Assembly (NCBI GenBank): GCA_900128395.1 | Contig: LT649359.1 | Span: forward strand, 1-33,249 | Direction: 5' to 3' | Source of the DNA: Stramenopiles sp. TOSAG23-2 | Taxonomy: Eukaryota > Sar | DNA: 33,249 bases | Shown here: piece by piece, positions 23,427 to 33,000 of the stretch | Position numbering within the stretch: position 1 is the stretch's first letter | How the letters are laid out: every line of letters starts with the position of its first letter | Program-made: the position numbers and the translations under genes | The notes under the pieces: generated by a model | Database searches by the model: none | Told to the model about the DNA's origin: nothing | What the model saw: only the letters and a program-made list of their open reading frames with translations

Positions 23427-25250
23427 ATGATTGTATCAAAAAAAATCATTTGTAATATTTTAAATCTTTTCATTTTTGTTTTTTTTTCAATATTAATTAA
23501 ATTAGTAAAAGCGAAAAGATATGATGTTGTAGTATATGATGCAACCTCAGGTGGAGTTATGGCAGCAATATCTTCAGCAAGGAAAAATTTAAATACAATC
23601 TTGATTTGCTCATCATGGCCATCGTGTTTTGAAGAGGGTGGTTTTGTCATTGGTGGTATGTCAAGTGGAGGCTTAGGACAAACTGATATTGGACAAACGT
23701 ATCCATATATAGGCGGACTAGCAAAAGAATTTTATTATCGTAACCATCAATTTTACATTAAAAATGCAAAAAACAAGGTAAAAGATACAAGTGGAGCAAA
23801 CTGTCGTTTGCCAACAACATCTTGTAATGAAACTTTCAATTTAGAGCCACATGTAGCTCAATATATTTTTAAAGAAATGGTTGATGAAGCTGGTGTCAAA
23901 ATTATATATAGTGCTCAAATTTTATCTGTAACTATGGATGGAAATCGTATTCAGTCAATCACTATGACAAATGGTCTTAAAATTGATGGCAAAATATTCC
24001 TTGATGCATCTTATGAAGGTGATTTAATGGCAGCTGCAAATGTATCATATACCACTGGACGTGAAGGAAGAGAGAAATACAATGAATCTTTAGCTGGTAT
24101 GTCTGGTGGCTCAAAGAAAAATCAATTTAATTTAAAAGTAAATCCATATGATAATGATGGAAAACCATTACCGTTCATAACAAAAGAATTACCATCCTCT
24201 TCATCGCAGTACAACAAACAAACAGACAAAGAAAAAGTGGGCAGTGGTGATAATATTATTCAATCATACAATTTTCGTCTTTGTTTAACAAAAAATAAAA
24301 GTAATTTGGTTCCATTTTCAAAACCAAGTAATTACAATCGAAATGATTGGGAATTATTAAAAAGATATGTAAATGCATGTAAGGATAACCCGGATAAATG
24401 CCAAATAGGATTCCCATCTTGTAATTTAGGTATTCTTCCTAATTCAAAAGTTGATATGAATAATTGTGGTGGTTTTTCATCTGATTTAATTGGCGGTTCA
24501 TTACATTATCCATTAGCAGATTATGAAACAAGGAAGCAAATTTGGTATGATCATTTGAACTATCAGCAAGGTTTATTATACTTTTTATCTACTGATCCAA
24601 GTATTCCATTGGATATTAGAAATGAAATGAACGATTGGGGTCTTTGTGCTGATGAATTTAATCAGAACAAGCTTGCAAAAAATTGGCCACCGGCATTGTA
24701 TGTACGTGGTGCTAGGAGAATGATTGGCTCTCAAATTTTTACACAAAATACACCAGCAAAGCAACGTATGAATGATGGAAATATTGGGAATCTTAGTATT
24801 TGCATAGGTGGATACAATTTCGATTCTCATAATGGCCAGAGAATTGCATGTAAAAATACTTCATCCTGTTACAATCTAGAACCATCACCAAATACATTGA
24901 ATAATAATAACAACGTAAAAATGGCAAGAAATGACGATGATGATATGCCCTTTGCATGGGATGAAGGCGATGTTGAAATTAATCCAGGTTTATATCAAAT
25001 ACCATATTGGATTTTAATACCAAAACTAAATGAGGTTAATAATTTATTAAATATAGCAACTCCGTCAGCAAGTCATATTGGTATGTCGACACTTAGGATG
25101 GAACCGCAATTCATGATGTTAGGTCATGCAGCTGGAACTGCATCATACGTTGCCATTCAAAGCGATGAAAACGTAATTCCCGTGCAAAAAATTGATTTAA
25201 ATAGATTGAATAAATTATTATTAGAGGAAGATATGATCTTAAATGTTTGA
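23427..25250 (+). CDS. Secreted FAD-dependent oxidoreductase
   Basis: A 607-aa protein of the FAD-dependent oxidoreductase family often annotated FAD_oxidored or xanthan-lyase-associated. Residues 1-31 form a signal peptide (basic start, then IICNILNLFIFVFFSILIKL) ending at KAKR. The FAD-binding strand and loop follow directly as YDVVVYDATSGGVMAAISSA (32-51), with the usual GGT replaced by DAT. Other family-like parts are GGMSSGGLGQTDIG (about 75-88), DASYEGDLMAAA (about 192-203) and GARRMIGSQ near 430, then HIGMSTLRMEPQFMMLGHAAGTAS near 550-575. The substrate is not visible; bacterial relatives sit with polysaccharide-degrading genes, which would suit a secreted enzyme. A Lys/Asn-rich insert around 490-515 is probably a surface loop. 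The ATG is the first in frame after a (TA)n run. Confidence 0.8.
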   Translation: MIVSKKIICNILNLFIFVFFSILIKLVKAKRYDVVVYDATSGGVMAAISSARKNLNTILICSSWPSCFEEGGFVIGGMSSGGLGQTDIGQTYPYIGGLAKEFYYRNHQFYIKNAKNKVKDTSGANCRLPTTSCNETFNLEPHVAQYIFKEMVDEAGVKIIYSAQILSVTMDGNRIQSITMTNGLKIDGKIFLDASYEGDLMAAANVSYTTGREGREKYNESLAGMSGGSKKNQFNLKVNPYDNDGKPLPFITKELPSSSSQYNKQTDKEKVGSGDNIIQSYNFRLCLTKNKSNLVPFSKPSNYNRNDWELLKRYVNACKDNPDKCQIGFPSCNLGILPNSKVDMNNCGGFSSDLIGGSLHYPLADYETRKQIWYDHLNYQQGLLYFLSTDPSIPLDIRNEMNDWGLCADEFNQNKLAKNWPPALYVRGARRMIGSQIFTQNTPAKQRMNDGNIGNLSICIGGYNFDSHNGQRIACKNTSSCYNLEPSPNTLNNNNNVKMARNDDDDMPFAWDEGDVEINPGLYQIPYWILIPKLNEVNNLLNIATPSASHIGMSTLRMEPQFMMLGHAAGTASYVAIQSDENVIPVQKIDLNRLNKLLLEEDMILNV

Positions 25251-25273
25251 ATATATATATATATATATATATA
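25251..25273. repeat. (AT)n run directly after the oxidoreductase stop
   Basis: An (AT)11 run begins on the base after the TGA stop codon and continues to 25273. Runs of this type also occur at 11401-11420, 11721-11736, 23389-23405 and 29724-29751. They probably reflect general slippage rather than function. Confidence 0.8.
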
Positions 25274-25614
25274 CATATATATTATTTTTGTAATACAGTA
25301 TATACAGTATTTGTTATTATTCTAGAATTATTATTATTGCTATTGTTCTAATTGACTAATTGGGGTTTAATTAAAAAATAATTGTTTTCTTGTTTTTGTA
25401 AGAGATATTAGTGACATACTAAAATTATACTTAATCTGTTAAATACAGTACCTTATAAGTTGCTATATAATAAATACCAGGCATCATAATATGCACATAT
25501 ATATATACTTCTATAATAAAAACGAAAATAATATATATATTTAATAAATTGAAAAGATAGAATATAATATGAAAAAATAGAAACAAGAAAATAACACCAT
25601 GTCTATATAACACC
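25274..25614. other. Intergenic region with upstream mini-ORF
   Basis: AT-rich spacer between the oxidoreductase and ABI-like genes. It contains TACAGTATATACAGTA (about 25296-25311), an imperfect direct repeat, and at its right end a three-codon upstream frame (25599-25610) described under regulatory sites. No other gene was seen. Confidence 0.5.
25599..25610 (+). promoter_or_regulatory. Minimal upstream ORF with duplicated start context
   Basis: ATG TCT ATA TAA (Met-Ser-Ile-stop) ends 4 nt before the ABI-like ATG. The string AACACCATGTC occurs at both starts, so the sequence around the start codon has been duplicated 16 bp apart. A scanning ribosome would meet the mini-ORF first, which could lower translation of the downstream gene. 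Confidence 0.45.
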
Positions 25615-25911
25615 ATGTCCAACTTTAAAGTAGCATTAGGAGAGTTGAAAGAAACAAATCAAGTGGTGGAAGATACTGTCGAATATTGTGAATCATTATT
25701 GACGCAGTTTATGCAGCAAGATGGGATTGATGAAAATATTACAATTGAAGCAAAAGAATGTGTACAAAATGCTATAGAGCACGTAGTGGAACATGTAAAT
25801 GCTACTGGCGAGCAATTAAATTTGGCTTTGAAAAAAGAAGAAGCTAAATCCGAAAGCATTGTAAAACAAATAGATCAAATAAGTAAACGAATAAAAAAAT
25901 TAGAGAGTTGA
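25615..25911 (+). CDS. ABI-like coiled-coil protein (putative WAVE complex subunit)
   Basis: A 98-aa, wholly helical protein. The pattern L-x-E-L-K-E...VEDTVEYCESLLTQF (about 8-33), then EAKECVQNAIEHVVEHVN (about 45-62) and EQLNLAL...SESIVKQIDQISKRIKKLES (66-98) resembles the N-terminal helical part of Abl-interactor (ABI) proteins, where a YCE motif is followed by an alanine-rich helix and a C-terminal heptad helix. ABI is a core subunit of the SCAR/WAVE complex that activates Arp2/3 actin nucleation. Animal ABI is longer, with proline-rich and SH3 parts; protist versions can be short. The match is by eye and the homology is weak. It could instead be a generic coiled coil such as an IFT or biogenesis subunit. 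No signal peptide or membrane span. The stop is TGA. Confidence 0.45.
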   Translation: MSNFKVALGELKETNQVVEDTVEYCESLLTQFMQQDGIDENITIEAKECVQNAIEHVVEHVNATGEQLNLALKKEEAKSESIVKQIDQISKRIKKLES

Positions 25912-26315
25912 TGTATTGTCGTGTATGTTTATAATATTATTTTTTATTTTTTATAAATATATTATATTCAAGATTATTATTGATATCATAATTCTCGTAT
26001 ATATATTATTAGAGAGAGGTCTGGGAGGTGTGATGAGGTGTGTTTTGTGTTTTAGCAAACTCTTAGGACACCGTATAGGACACACATGTGTGTATAAAAT
26101 TTATATATTTTTATATTATCAATGATAAAAACAGTATCTATTTTACGAACAGATTTCAAATCTCTCCCTAACTTCTCTTTCTCTTTTTCTTACACCACAC
26201 ATTCATTTTTTTAAAACCTTTTTTGAATCCGTGCACCTGTCTTTTTCATTTTTTATTACATTTGTTTTACATAATGGTATACATTTACAGTGTACCTAAT
26301 TGTTTTGTTTTACTA
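25912..26315. other. Convergent spacer without TACGA hairpins
   Basis: A 404-bp spacer between two genes pointing at each other. It is AT-rich with a GGTGTGATGAGGTGTGT-like patch (about 26027-26043) and a perfect 14-bp palindrome ACACACATGTGTGT (26080-26093). Unlike the other convergent spacers it has no TACGA/TCGTA repeat. No gene was seen. Confidence 0.5.
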
Positions 26316-27734
26316 TTATTTTTTATTGTTATTACATCCTCCTAATTTTACAAAAATTTCACATAAACTATCAGCCAACTTCATTTCATCCTCCGGATCA
26401 AAACGAATGCATGGTAAGTTCACTTCTTTTGCCACTCTAATGTTTTCCACGTCATCATCAATTAATAAAGTTTCATATGGCATAACGTTGTCCTGCATGC
26501 ACTCTTTTAAAACAGAACTAATATGCTGCAATTTCCCTTTAAATTCACGGTCAATGTGCGATGGAAAATATTCTTTCAATGCATCGATGCCATCCCATGT
26601 ATCATCACAACAACGAATGCTGTATTGGCTATGATCCGTATCATTACCATTGCTTTTGCTGCTTGTTTTGATGTTCATAATTTTCTGTAGAACTTCTGTA
26701 ATCAATTTCGTTTGCCCAGAAAAAGTTACAATCGATACATGTATTTGAAATCGCTGTGCTGCTTGTACTAAATGTATGAAAAACGGCCTTACATTATTGT
26801 ATAACTCATCTGCGTTGCCATACCATTGCCCTCTCGTATGTACCTTTAACACGGTATTGTCCCAATCTAGTGCCAACAATTTAATACCAGCTTTTTTGCC
26901 ACGTTGCATGATTTCATTTGCCAAGCTTTTTGTTGGCTTTATAAACTTCTCCCCGTTCACACCTAGCGTTTCCAAAACGTCAGTCAATGAAGCGGAGCGA
27001 GAACGAATATGTCTTGATGTAAAATGAAGTGGTGGGCGTGACAATTCTTGCGAAATATCACTAGTTGTCGTTCGTCGTGTTGGTCTATGAAACGGACTTG
27101 TACTATCTTCTACCTCTTCTAATATTGGCGATGCTCTGTCGTAATCATACTCCTCATCTCGTGGAGTGATAACATCAGATGGCGATCCCGTGTCGTTTGG
27201 CGAACCTTGTTGCCTCCCCCCTCTTCGTCGTTTTGCGAAAAATGTTGGTGAAAAATCATCATCGTTGTCGTCTAAATTACTACTATTATTACGATTTTTA
27301 CCACCGCTATTGCTATTGGTGCTACTACCACTGCCTCTTCTACTATTGCGATAAAACGGTGTATGCGATGATTTAGAGTTTGATCTGCAGCCTTTCTTTC
27401 CAGAGTTCAAAAGTAACGATGCGCACAGATCCGAAACTGTCTCTACACTTGGAAATCCATCTAAAGTTTTTTCATTAGACATACTTAGTGCAGAATCACG
27501 TTTACTTATCCGTGAAGGACGATTTGGTATACTCATTCTTTTTGTTATCATTGGTGTTGTTTTTTGTTTTTTAGCTGTACTTTTATTAGTGGAACCATGT
27601 GAGCCCCGTCGTTTCCGGTTGAAGTTCGGGGTATACACATGTTTATTTATGGTTGCTGTACTACCATTGACACTATTTTCTTTCTCAAATGCATCACGTG
27701 GCGATTTCTTTCTACTACTACTTAACATGTTCAT
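26316..27734 (-). CDS. HAD-superfamily phosphatase with long disordered N-terminus
   Basis: A 472-aa protein. Residues 1-265 are Ser/Arg/Asn/Lys-rich and unstructured, with basic patches such as KKQKT and KRRRGG that could act as nuclear localisation signals and many SP/TP sites for proline-directed kinases. Residues about 280-465 form a HAD phosphatase domain: motif I ALDWDNTV (Asp290 nucleophile, Asp292), motif II SIVTFSG (near 335), a lysine-bearing region near 395-400, and motif IV LLIDDD (Asp426-428). The DxDxT start fits acid-phosphatase and magnesium-dependent-phosphatase types rather than an ATPase. The substrate may be a protein or a small molecule. The genes at both sides are unrelated. 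Stop is TAA, and a second Met lies two codons downstream of the first. Confidence 0.8.
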   Translation of the reverse strand: MNMLSSSRKKSPRDAFEKENSVNGSTATINKHVYTPNFNRKRRGSHGSTNKSTAKKQKTTPMITKRMSIPNRPSRISKRDSALSMSNEKTLDGFPSVETVSDLCASLLLNSGKKGCRSNSKSSHTPFYRNSRRGSGSSTNSNSGGKNRNNSSNLDDNDDDFSPTFFAKRRRGGRQQGSPNDTGSPSDVITPRDEEYDYDRASPILEEVEDSTSPFHRPTRRTTTSDISQELSRPPLHFTSRHIRSRSASLTDVLETLGVNGEKFIKPTKSLANEIMQRGKKAGIKLLALDWDNTVLKVHTRGQWYGNADELYNNVRPFFIHLVQAAQRFQIHVSIVTFSGQTKLITEVLQKIMNIKTSSKSNGNDTDHSQYSIRCCDDTWDGIDALKEYFPSHIDREFKGKLQHISSVLKECMQDNVMPYETLLIDDDVENIRVAKEVNLPCIRFDPEDEMKLADSLCEIFVKLGGCNNNKK

Positions 27735-28656
27735 GTTGTTTTTATATTCCTATCTCCTATATTTACTATTAATTTGGTTTTTCTATTAAAATATATATTG
27801 TCTTCTTTACACCTTGCAAACGACACACACACACTAACTATCTAAACTATTTCCTATAAACTATTGATTAGTAGAATTCTATGATAATTCTGCACTATTC
27901 GTCGCCTTACACGCGTCTAATTGATACTATCAATTGATATCTATCTTTTACATATATATATCTATGACTAATATATATCAATATATATGTATTTTCATAT
28001 ATCCAGCCTTCCATCTAATACAATTCTTCATACTATTTCAATAGTATTTTATATTGACCACGGTTAATATTTTTTACTAAGTACACACCATTGCACCAAT
28101 CCATAAAATTAAAACGTTGCTCCCTCAAAGTGAAGCACCGCACGCCACCAAAAATTCTCGGGAAGAAAAACGCTAAATTGGCTCTGGAAAAAGATGTAGT
28201 TTATTTTTATAGGTATGATTGATTATATTTATATACTAATATCTAATAATCGGATATTTATTTGAATAATAATGGATATAATGGTATTTTAATATGTAGT
28301 TCTTAGTATGGATATAGCATCCTTTGTATAAATCTTGGTAATAATTTTTTTTCCTTCCATAATGTTTAGTCAATGTCTCTGATGTCTGTTGATTTACCAG
28401 GCCACCAGGCAGGTAACCGTTTTGGAGGTGATATTTTTTGATCGTTTTCTTCTTCCATTATATTTAGTGTATTTTTTATAATATATATATTGTTTGTATA
28501 ACTTTTTAAATATTAAACTGTATTAGGTGTAGAGAGGTTCAAATAGTACAACAGAGGAAACAAAATATAATACAATTAACATAATAAAAAAGACGACGGA
28601 GAAAAAACTATATATTCCATATATATATAAAGTAAACAAACAAAGGAAACAGAATA
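27735..28656. other. Divergent region between HAD phosphatase and RSPH9
   Basis: A 922-bp spacer. It contains two short hairpins, ATTGAT-ACT-ATCAAT (27920-27934) and ATACTAT-TTCA-ATAGTAT (28030-28047), and a somewhat less AT-rich stretch at about 28080-28200 that I inspected for tRNA features without success. No gene was found. TATA-like sequence lies close to the RSPH9 ATG (28622-28630) but too near to be a conventional TATA box. Confidence 0.5.
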
Positions 28657-29505
28657 ATGAATTTAGCTCATGTTAGTAAAATTGCTGGCTTTGGTGGTGG
28701 ATTAAATGTAGAAGAACGTTTTGCATTAAAAGCTGCTATAATGAAATTACGTGGCGAAGGTGCTGGTAAAGTATCGTTTTGGGGTAAAATCAATGGTTCC
28801 GCACGTGATTATTTAATATGTTGTACTGCTGATAGTTCATCTACATTCCCAGCAAAAAACTTTTATTATTGCACAAGTGGTGATTATGAATTAAAAAAAT
28901 TGATTAAAAGATCTTTAAACGGTAAACAACTTGCCAACGCACAAAAGTTACAATATACACATGCATTTATAGGTGATCCAGCGAAACCTATTGGACCAGA
29001 AGGTGAAGAGGAAGAGAAAGAAGCAGAGGAAGGTGTTACGCCATCAGATATGACATACCGTGAAGTACACCAATTGGCATATGTTGTATGGGCTGTAGAT
29101 AATGCTACATCTATCGTACCACGTGGTTCCTATTCCATGGCATCAAATGGTGCTTTAGTACCAAACCCTAGTTTCGCAGGTTTGTCATCACAAGAGGCAA
29201 CAAATATCTCAAGTTATTACCATTTAAGGCCACCACAAGCAAGAGCAAAAGAATGGGCTAATAAAACTGGCGCAGCAAAAATGGAAAATATATTGGATCA
29301 AGTTGGTGCATCTAGATCAGCAAACCAAGGTCCATCACCAGTGGGTGCATGGGCGGCCGGGCTAAATAACACTGCTGATACGGTTCATGTAAGAAGTTTG
29401 GAATATCCAGGTTATTTCTTTTTCCATGATTTGGAAGATGGTACACATGGTGGTGCATATTTTGGTGATGGTAAATTCAATCGTGATTTGGGTTTCATGC
29501 TTTAA
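28657..29505 (+). CDS. RSPH9: Radial spoke head protein 9 homologue
   Basis: A 282-aa protein matching RSPH9 along its length (animal RSPH9 is about 276 aa). Diagnostic blocks are LRGEGAGKVSFWGKINGSARDYLI (31-54), the FIGDPAKP equivalent of FMGDPSYE, REVHQLAYVVWAVDNATSIVPRGSY, SFAGLSSQEATNISSYYHLRPP and the invariant C-terminal GDGKFNRDLGFML. RSPH9 sits in the radial spoke head of 9+2 axonemes, transmitting signals from the central pair to dynein arms. The only notable difference is an acidic insert EEEEKEAEEG around 117-127. The start is set by an AT-rich leader with no other ATG in frame nearby. Confidence 0.95.
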   Translation: MNLAHVSKIAGFGGGLNVEERFALKAAIMKLRGEGAGKVSFWGKINGSARDYLICCTADSSSTFPAKNFYYCTSGDYELKKLIKRSLNGKQLANAQKLQYTHAFIGDPAKPIGPEGEEEEKEAEEGVTPSDMTYREVHQLAYVVWAVDNATSIVPRGSYSMASNGALVPNPSFAGLSSQEATNISSYYHLRPPQARAKEWANKTGAAKMENILDQVGASRSANQGPSPVGAWAAGLNNTADTVHVRSLEYPGYFFFHDLEDGTHGGAYFGDGKFNRDLGFML

Positions 29506-30058
29506 AAAGATATGCATGTTGTCGAGATCGTCGTCGTATATACGCGTGTATGTGTATAATATATGTATATCATGAGAGTGTAATAATGAATGGAGGCGTG
29601 AAACACGCTTGTGCGCGCGTGTTTGTAAATATATTATTTTAAATATCATATATTATACGGCTTCGTAAAAATATAAATTTAATAAAAACTAATTAAAATA
29701 TGATGTTCATAAATAATCTAATGATATATATATATATATTATATATATATACGAGTCCTATATATAATACGAGTAGTATATATTTTTAGTACAGGGAGTC
29801 TATAAAATCTCAAATTATCTTATTTTTATATATTAAAATGACTGACAAAAACAAAAGAATTTTTTTTTATTTTTTACGACGCACCACACATATCATTACA
29901 TGCCACCTGGCATGCAATACTTATAGATGCGTATAAAAAGTACTTTTTTACGACACGTTTACATATATCACATACGAAGCGTACGAACACATAAAGGAAT
30001 TGCACACATAAAAATTATACGAAGGGTAATATATTTTGTCTCTCTCAAATACCCCTCT
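29506..30058. other. Convergent spacer with GC-rich and CG-centred hairpins
   Basis: A 553-bp spacer between RSPH9 and USO1. It holds AAACACGC-TTGTGCGC-GCGTGTTT (29601-29624, 8-bp stem, with a competing GCGTG/CACGC hairpin), TACG-GCTT-CGTA (29656-29667), CATGCCA-CC-TGGCATG (29899-29914) and TACG-AAG-CGTA (29973-29983, the same 11-mer as at 12920). A TA-rich run spans 29724-29751. No gene was seen. Confidence 0.65.
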
Positions 30059-33000
30059 CTATTTTATATTTCCTCCACCTTTACCATGTATACCTTCTGA
30101 CAATACTGATGTTATCGTACGATCACCAGTTTGTTTATCCAATGGATTGATTGGTACACGAGTAACATCGTCTAACATATTTTGTAAAGCTTCTGCTGCA
30201 ACTTGGTTTACTTCTTCAACCGCTTTTTCTCCCAACGTAGCCATAATCTTCTCCGTCATTGCATTGTTATGTATTTCTTGATTTGCTAATACAATCAATA
30301 AATCACGATGTTCTAAATATAATTTTTTATAATTCATTTCATAATCTTCAATTATAAGCTCTTGGACAGTAGCATTTTCTAAGTTATCCGAAACTGCTTT
30401 CTCTTGTTTTAAACTCTCTTTAAATTCATCCTTTGCAGTTTGCAATTCTAACTTTGCAATTTCAGAATGTAAACGCAAAATTTCCATGGTAGCAAATGCT
30501 AATTCATCGTTTTGCACGGATATGTCAACAGTGTCATCTTTCTTTTCGACGCGCTCCGCAGCTGTTAGTCGTATGGTTCTTTCAAGGGTTTTTATCATTT
30601 CATCTTTCGAATTGCATTCTTCCAACAATGTATTTATTTTTATATTGGTATCTTGATCAATAACAATATCGTTGTTATCATTGTCATTGTTGTTGTTGTT
30701 ATCATCATGTGAATCAATATTACTTTCCTTTGTCACATTATTCTCCGAAACTGCGGCTGTACTTGCTTTTATCGTCGTATTGCTATCGATCGTAATCTTA
30801 CTACTATTATCCTTATTACTAACAGCTTCACCAGGCAATGTACCAGGAGAAAAGATTACATGAGATTGGATATCTGATAAAGTCACATCAGAACCTTGAA
30901 CTACTATGGTTTCATCCACGTTATCTTCTTTATTCTTCTCATCATCGTTCTTATTTCCTTTTTCTTTTTTTAATTGATAAACTTGTTTTTTTAATTTTTC
31001 AATTTCCTTATCTTGAACACGAATCATTTCTTTATATTGTTCCAATACGTTCGCAAGTGCCTGAACATCTGCTTTTACTTTTTCTGGGTCATTCTTATTC
31101 TCTTCACCAGGTTTGCTTTTTCTAGGCGTTTTCGGTTCCGTAAATGCTAATATTAATTGACGACGTGCACTTTCTTGTATACCTTGTGCAAATGTACGAA
31201 AACTATAGTCAAATAAATTTGACTTTTCCCATTCATGTTTGGTTTGATTCTTCATGGCATTACTGCGGCTTGCACTTTTATTGTTACGTTTATATGTTTC
31301 ACTAGTAGCAGATTTAATTGCATTTGTCTGCATCAAGCTAGCGAGTAAATCTGAAAATCTTTCTAAACCAACGCCATTGCGTATTAATTTCATGACATCC
31401 GAATCAAATTCATCGCCTTTATTTGTACTAGTGCTGCCATTATTATTTGTATCATCATTTCCACTAACTGTGCACTCTAAACTGACCGCTAATAACAATG
31501 CTCCTAAACCACGCCTTATACGTTGATCTTCATTCACTCCACCCTTTAAGTCTAACAATGTAAATATCGCTTTTAAATTGGATGGTGATCCAAGGACAGA
31601 GCTAACAGCAGCTTCCGATTTATTCAATAAAATACATATAAAACGTAATATCGAGACTTGAAAATGTAAAGAAATGGATTTGTGAATTTTATTACTACTG
31701 TTGCTATCGCTATTAATCAATGAAGAGGAAAGTGCGCGCATTAAATATCCGGGCAAAAATAATAGCGTCCCTGCATCTACCGCTGCACTATCTTTCTCCA
31801 AGACTACTGGTACGCGTAACAACAATTCTTTACACGCAGGATCATATGAACATAAATTTTCAAGAATACGACATGATTGCCAAAATTGAGATAATATCTG
31901 ATTGTACCGTTCTGTACCTTGTTCCAATTCTTGTACTGCATCGACAAGGGTTTGAACAAGGATACTTCCAGCAACTGGTGCACGAGGCAACCCACCAATA
32001 GTATCTACCGGAGGTGGTGTAATAGCATGTCCAATGATAGATATTTGTCCTCCTTCATTGTCTTGCAAATAACATGCAATCGCATAAATAGCTGCCTCAC
32101 GTATTTGTCTTGATTTGTTTTTCAATGCTAAGGAAAATAATAATGCAACACCACCAACTTGCGTGATTACATTTTTTCGATTTGTTTGTTTGCTTTCAAA
32201 TGGAATGACTAAATCAGTTACTAACAAGGCATCTTGCGCAGCTTTATTTGCACACAATAAATTTCCTAATTCCAACATGGCCCTTTCACCAAGCATTTCC
32301 AACCTTGAATTATTGTTATTGTTGTTGTTACTATCTACGGTATCCATGTTATTATTATTATCGATTTTTGTACATGCAACTGATAAAAGCGATTTAATAA
32401 CAGAACTTGATTTTATAATTTCTTTTCGAATGGCATTTGATTGTTGTACATACCTCATGATACGAATATCTACTACACTTTTTTGGGTTTGTGGGTTTAA
32501 TAATGCAACTGTTTTTACAGCTTTTAATGCTGGAATAATCTGTTTTTGCTTCATTCCACTTTCACCACCGATATCACAACGTAATAATTGACTAAGTATT
32601 TCCAATCCCATCTCACAACGTCGAAATTCATTAGCAGAAATATTATTGTCCGTGCTGCTATTAGGTCCCATGCTAGTAGCATTCTTATTATTTGGATCAA
32701 CAACATTATCAGCACCAGGTTTCGGTGGGCTACATAAATGTTCTAATTCTCGTACACATGATGTTTGTGCAAATAATTTCTTTGTCAACTCGGAACCATC
32801 TAATATATTTATAACAACAGTTAAACAATCTAATGCAACTACACTATTTGATTTTTCTCGTTTCACGATTTGAAATAAACGTTCAAATCCTTCTTGAAAA
32901 GCAACGAATTCTTTGATACGATCGTTTTCACGGGTCAATCTTTGAAGTAACAATAACATATCATTGCGCACTTTTTCATGGACATTTTCACTAGTTAAAA

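Noticed and set aside
28080-28200. Possible tRNA or other small RNA gene in a less AT-rich stretch
   Set aside because: No A/B box, T-loop GTTCGA-type sequence, or cloverleaf could be found.
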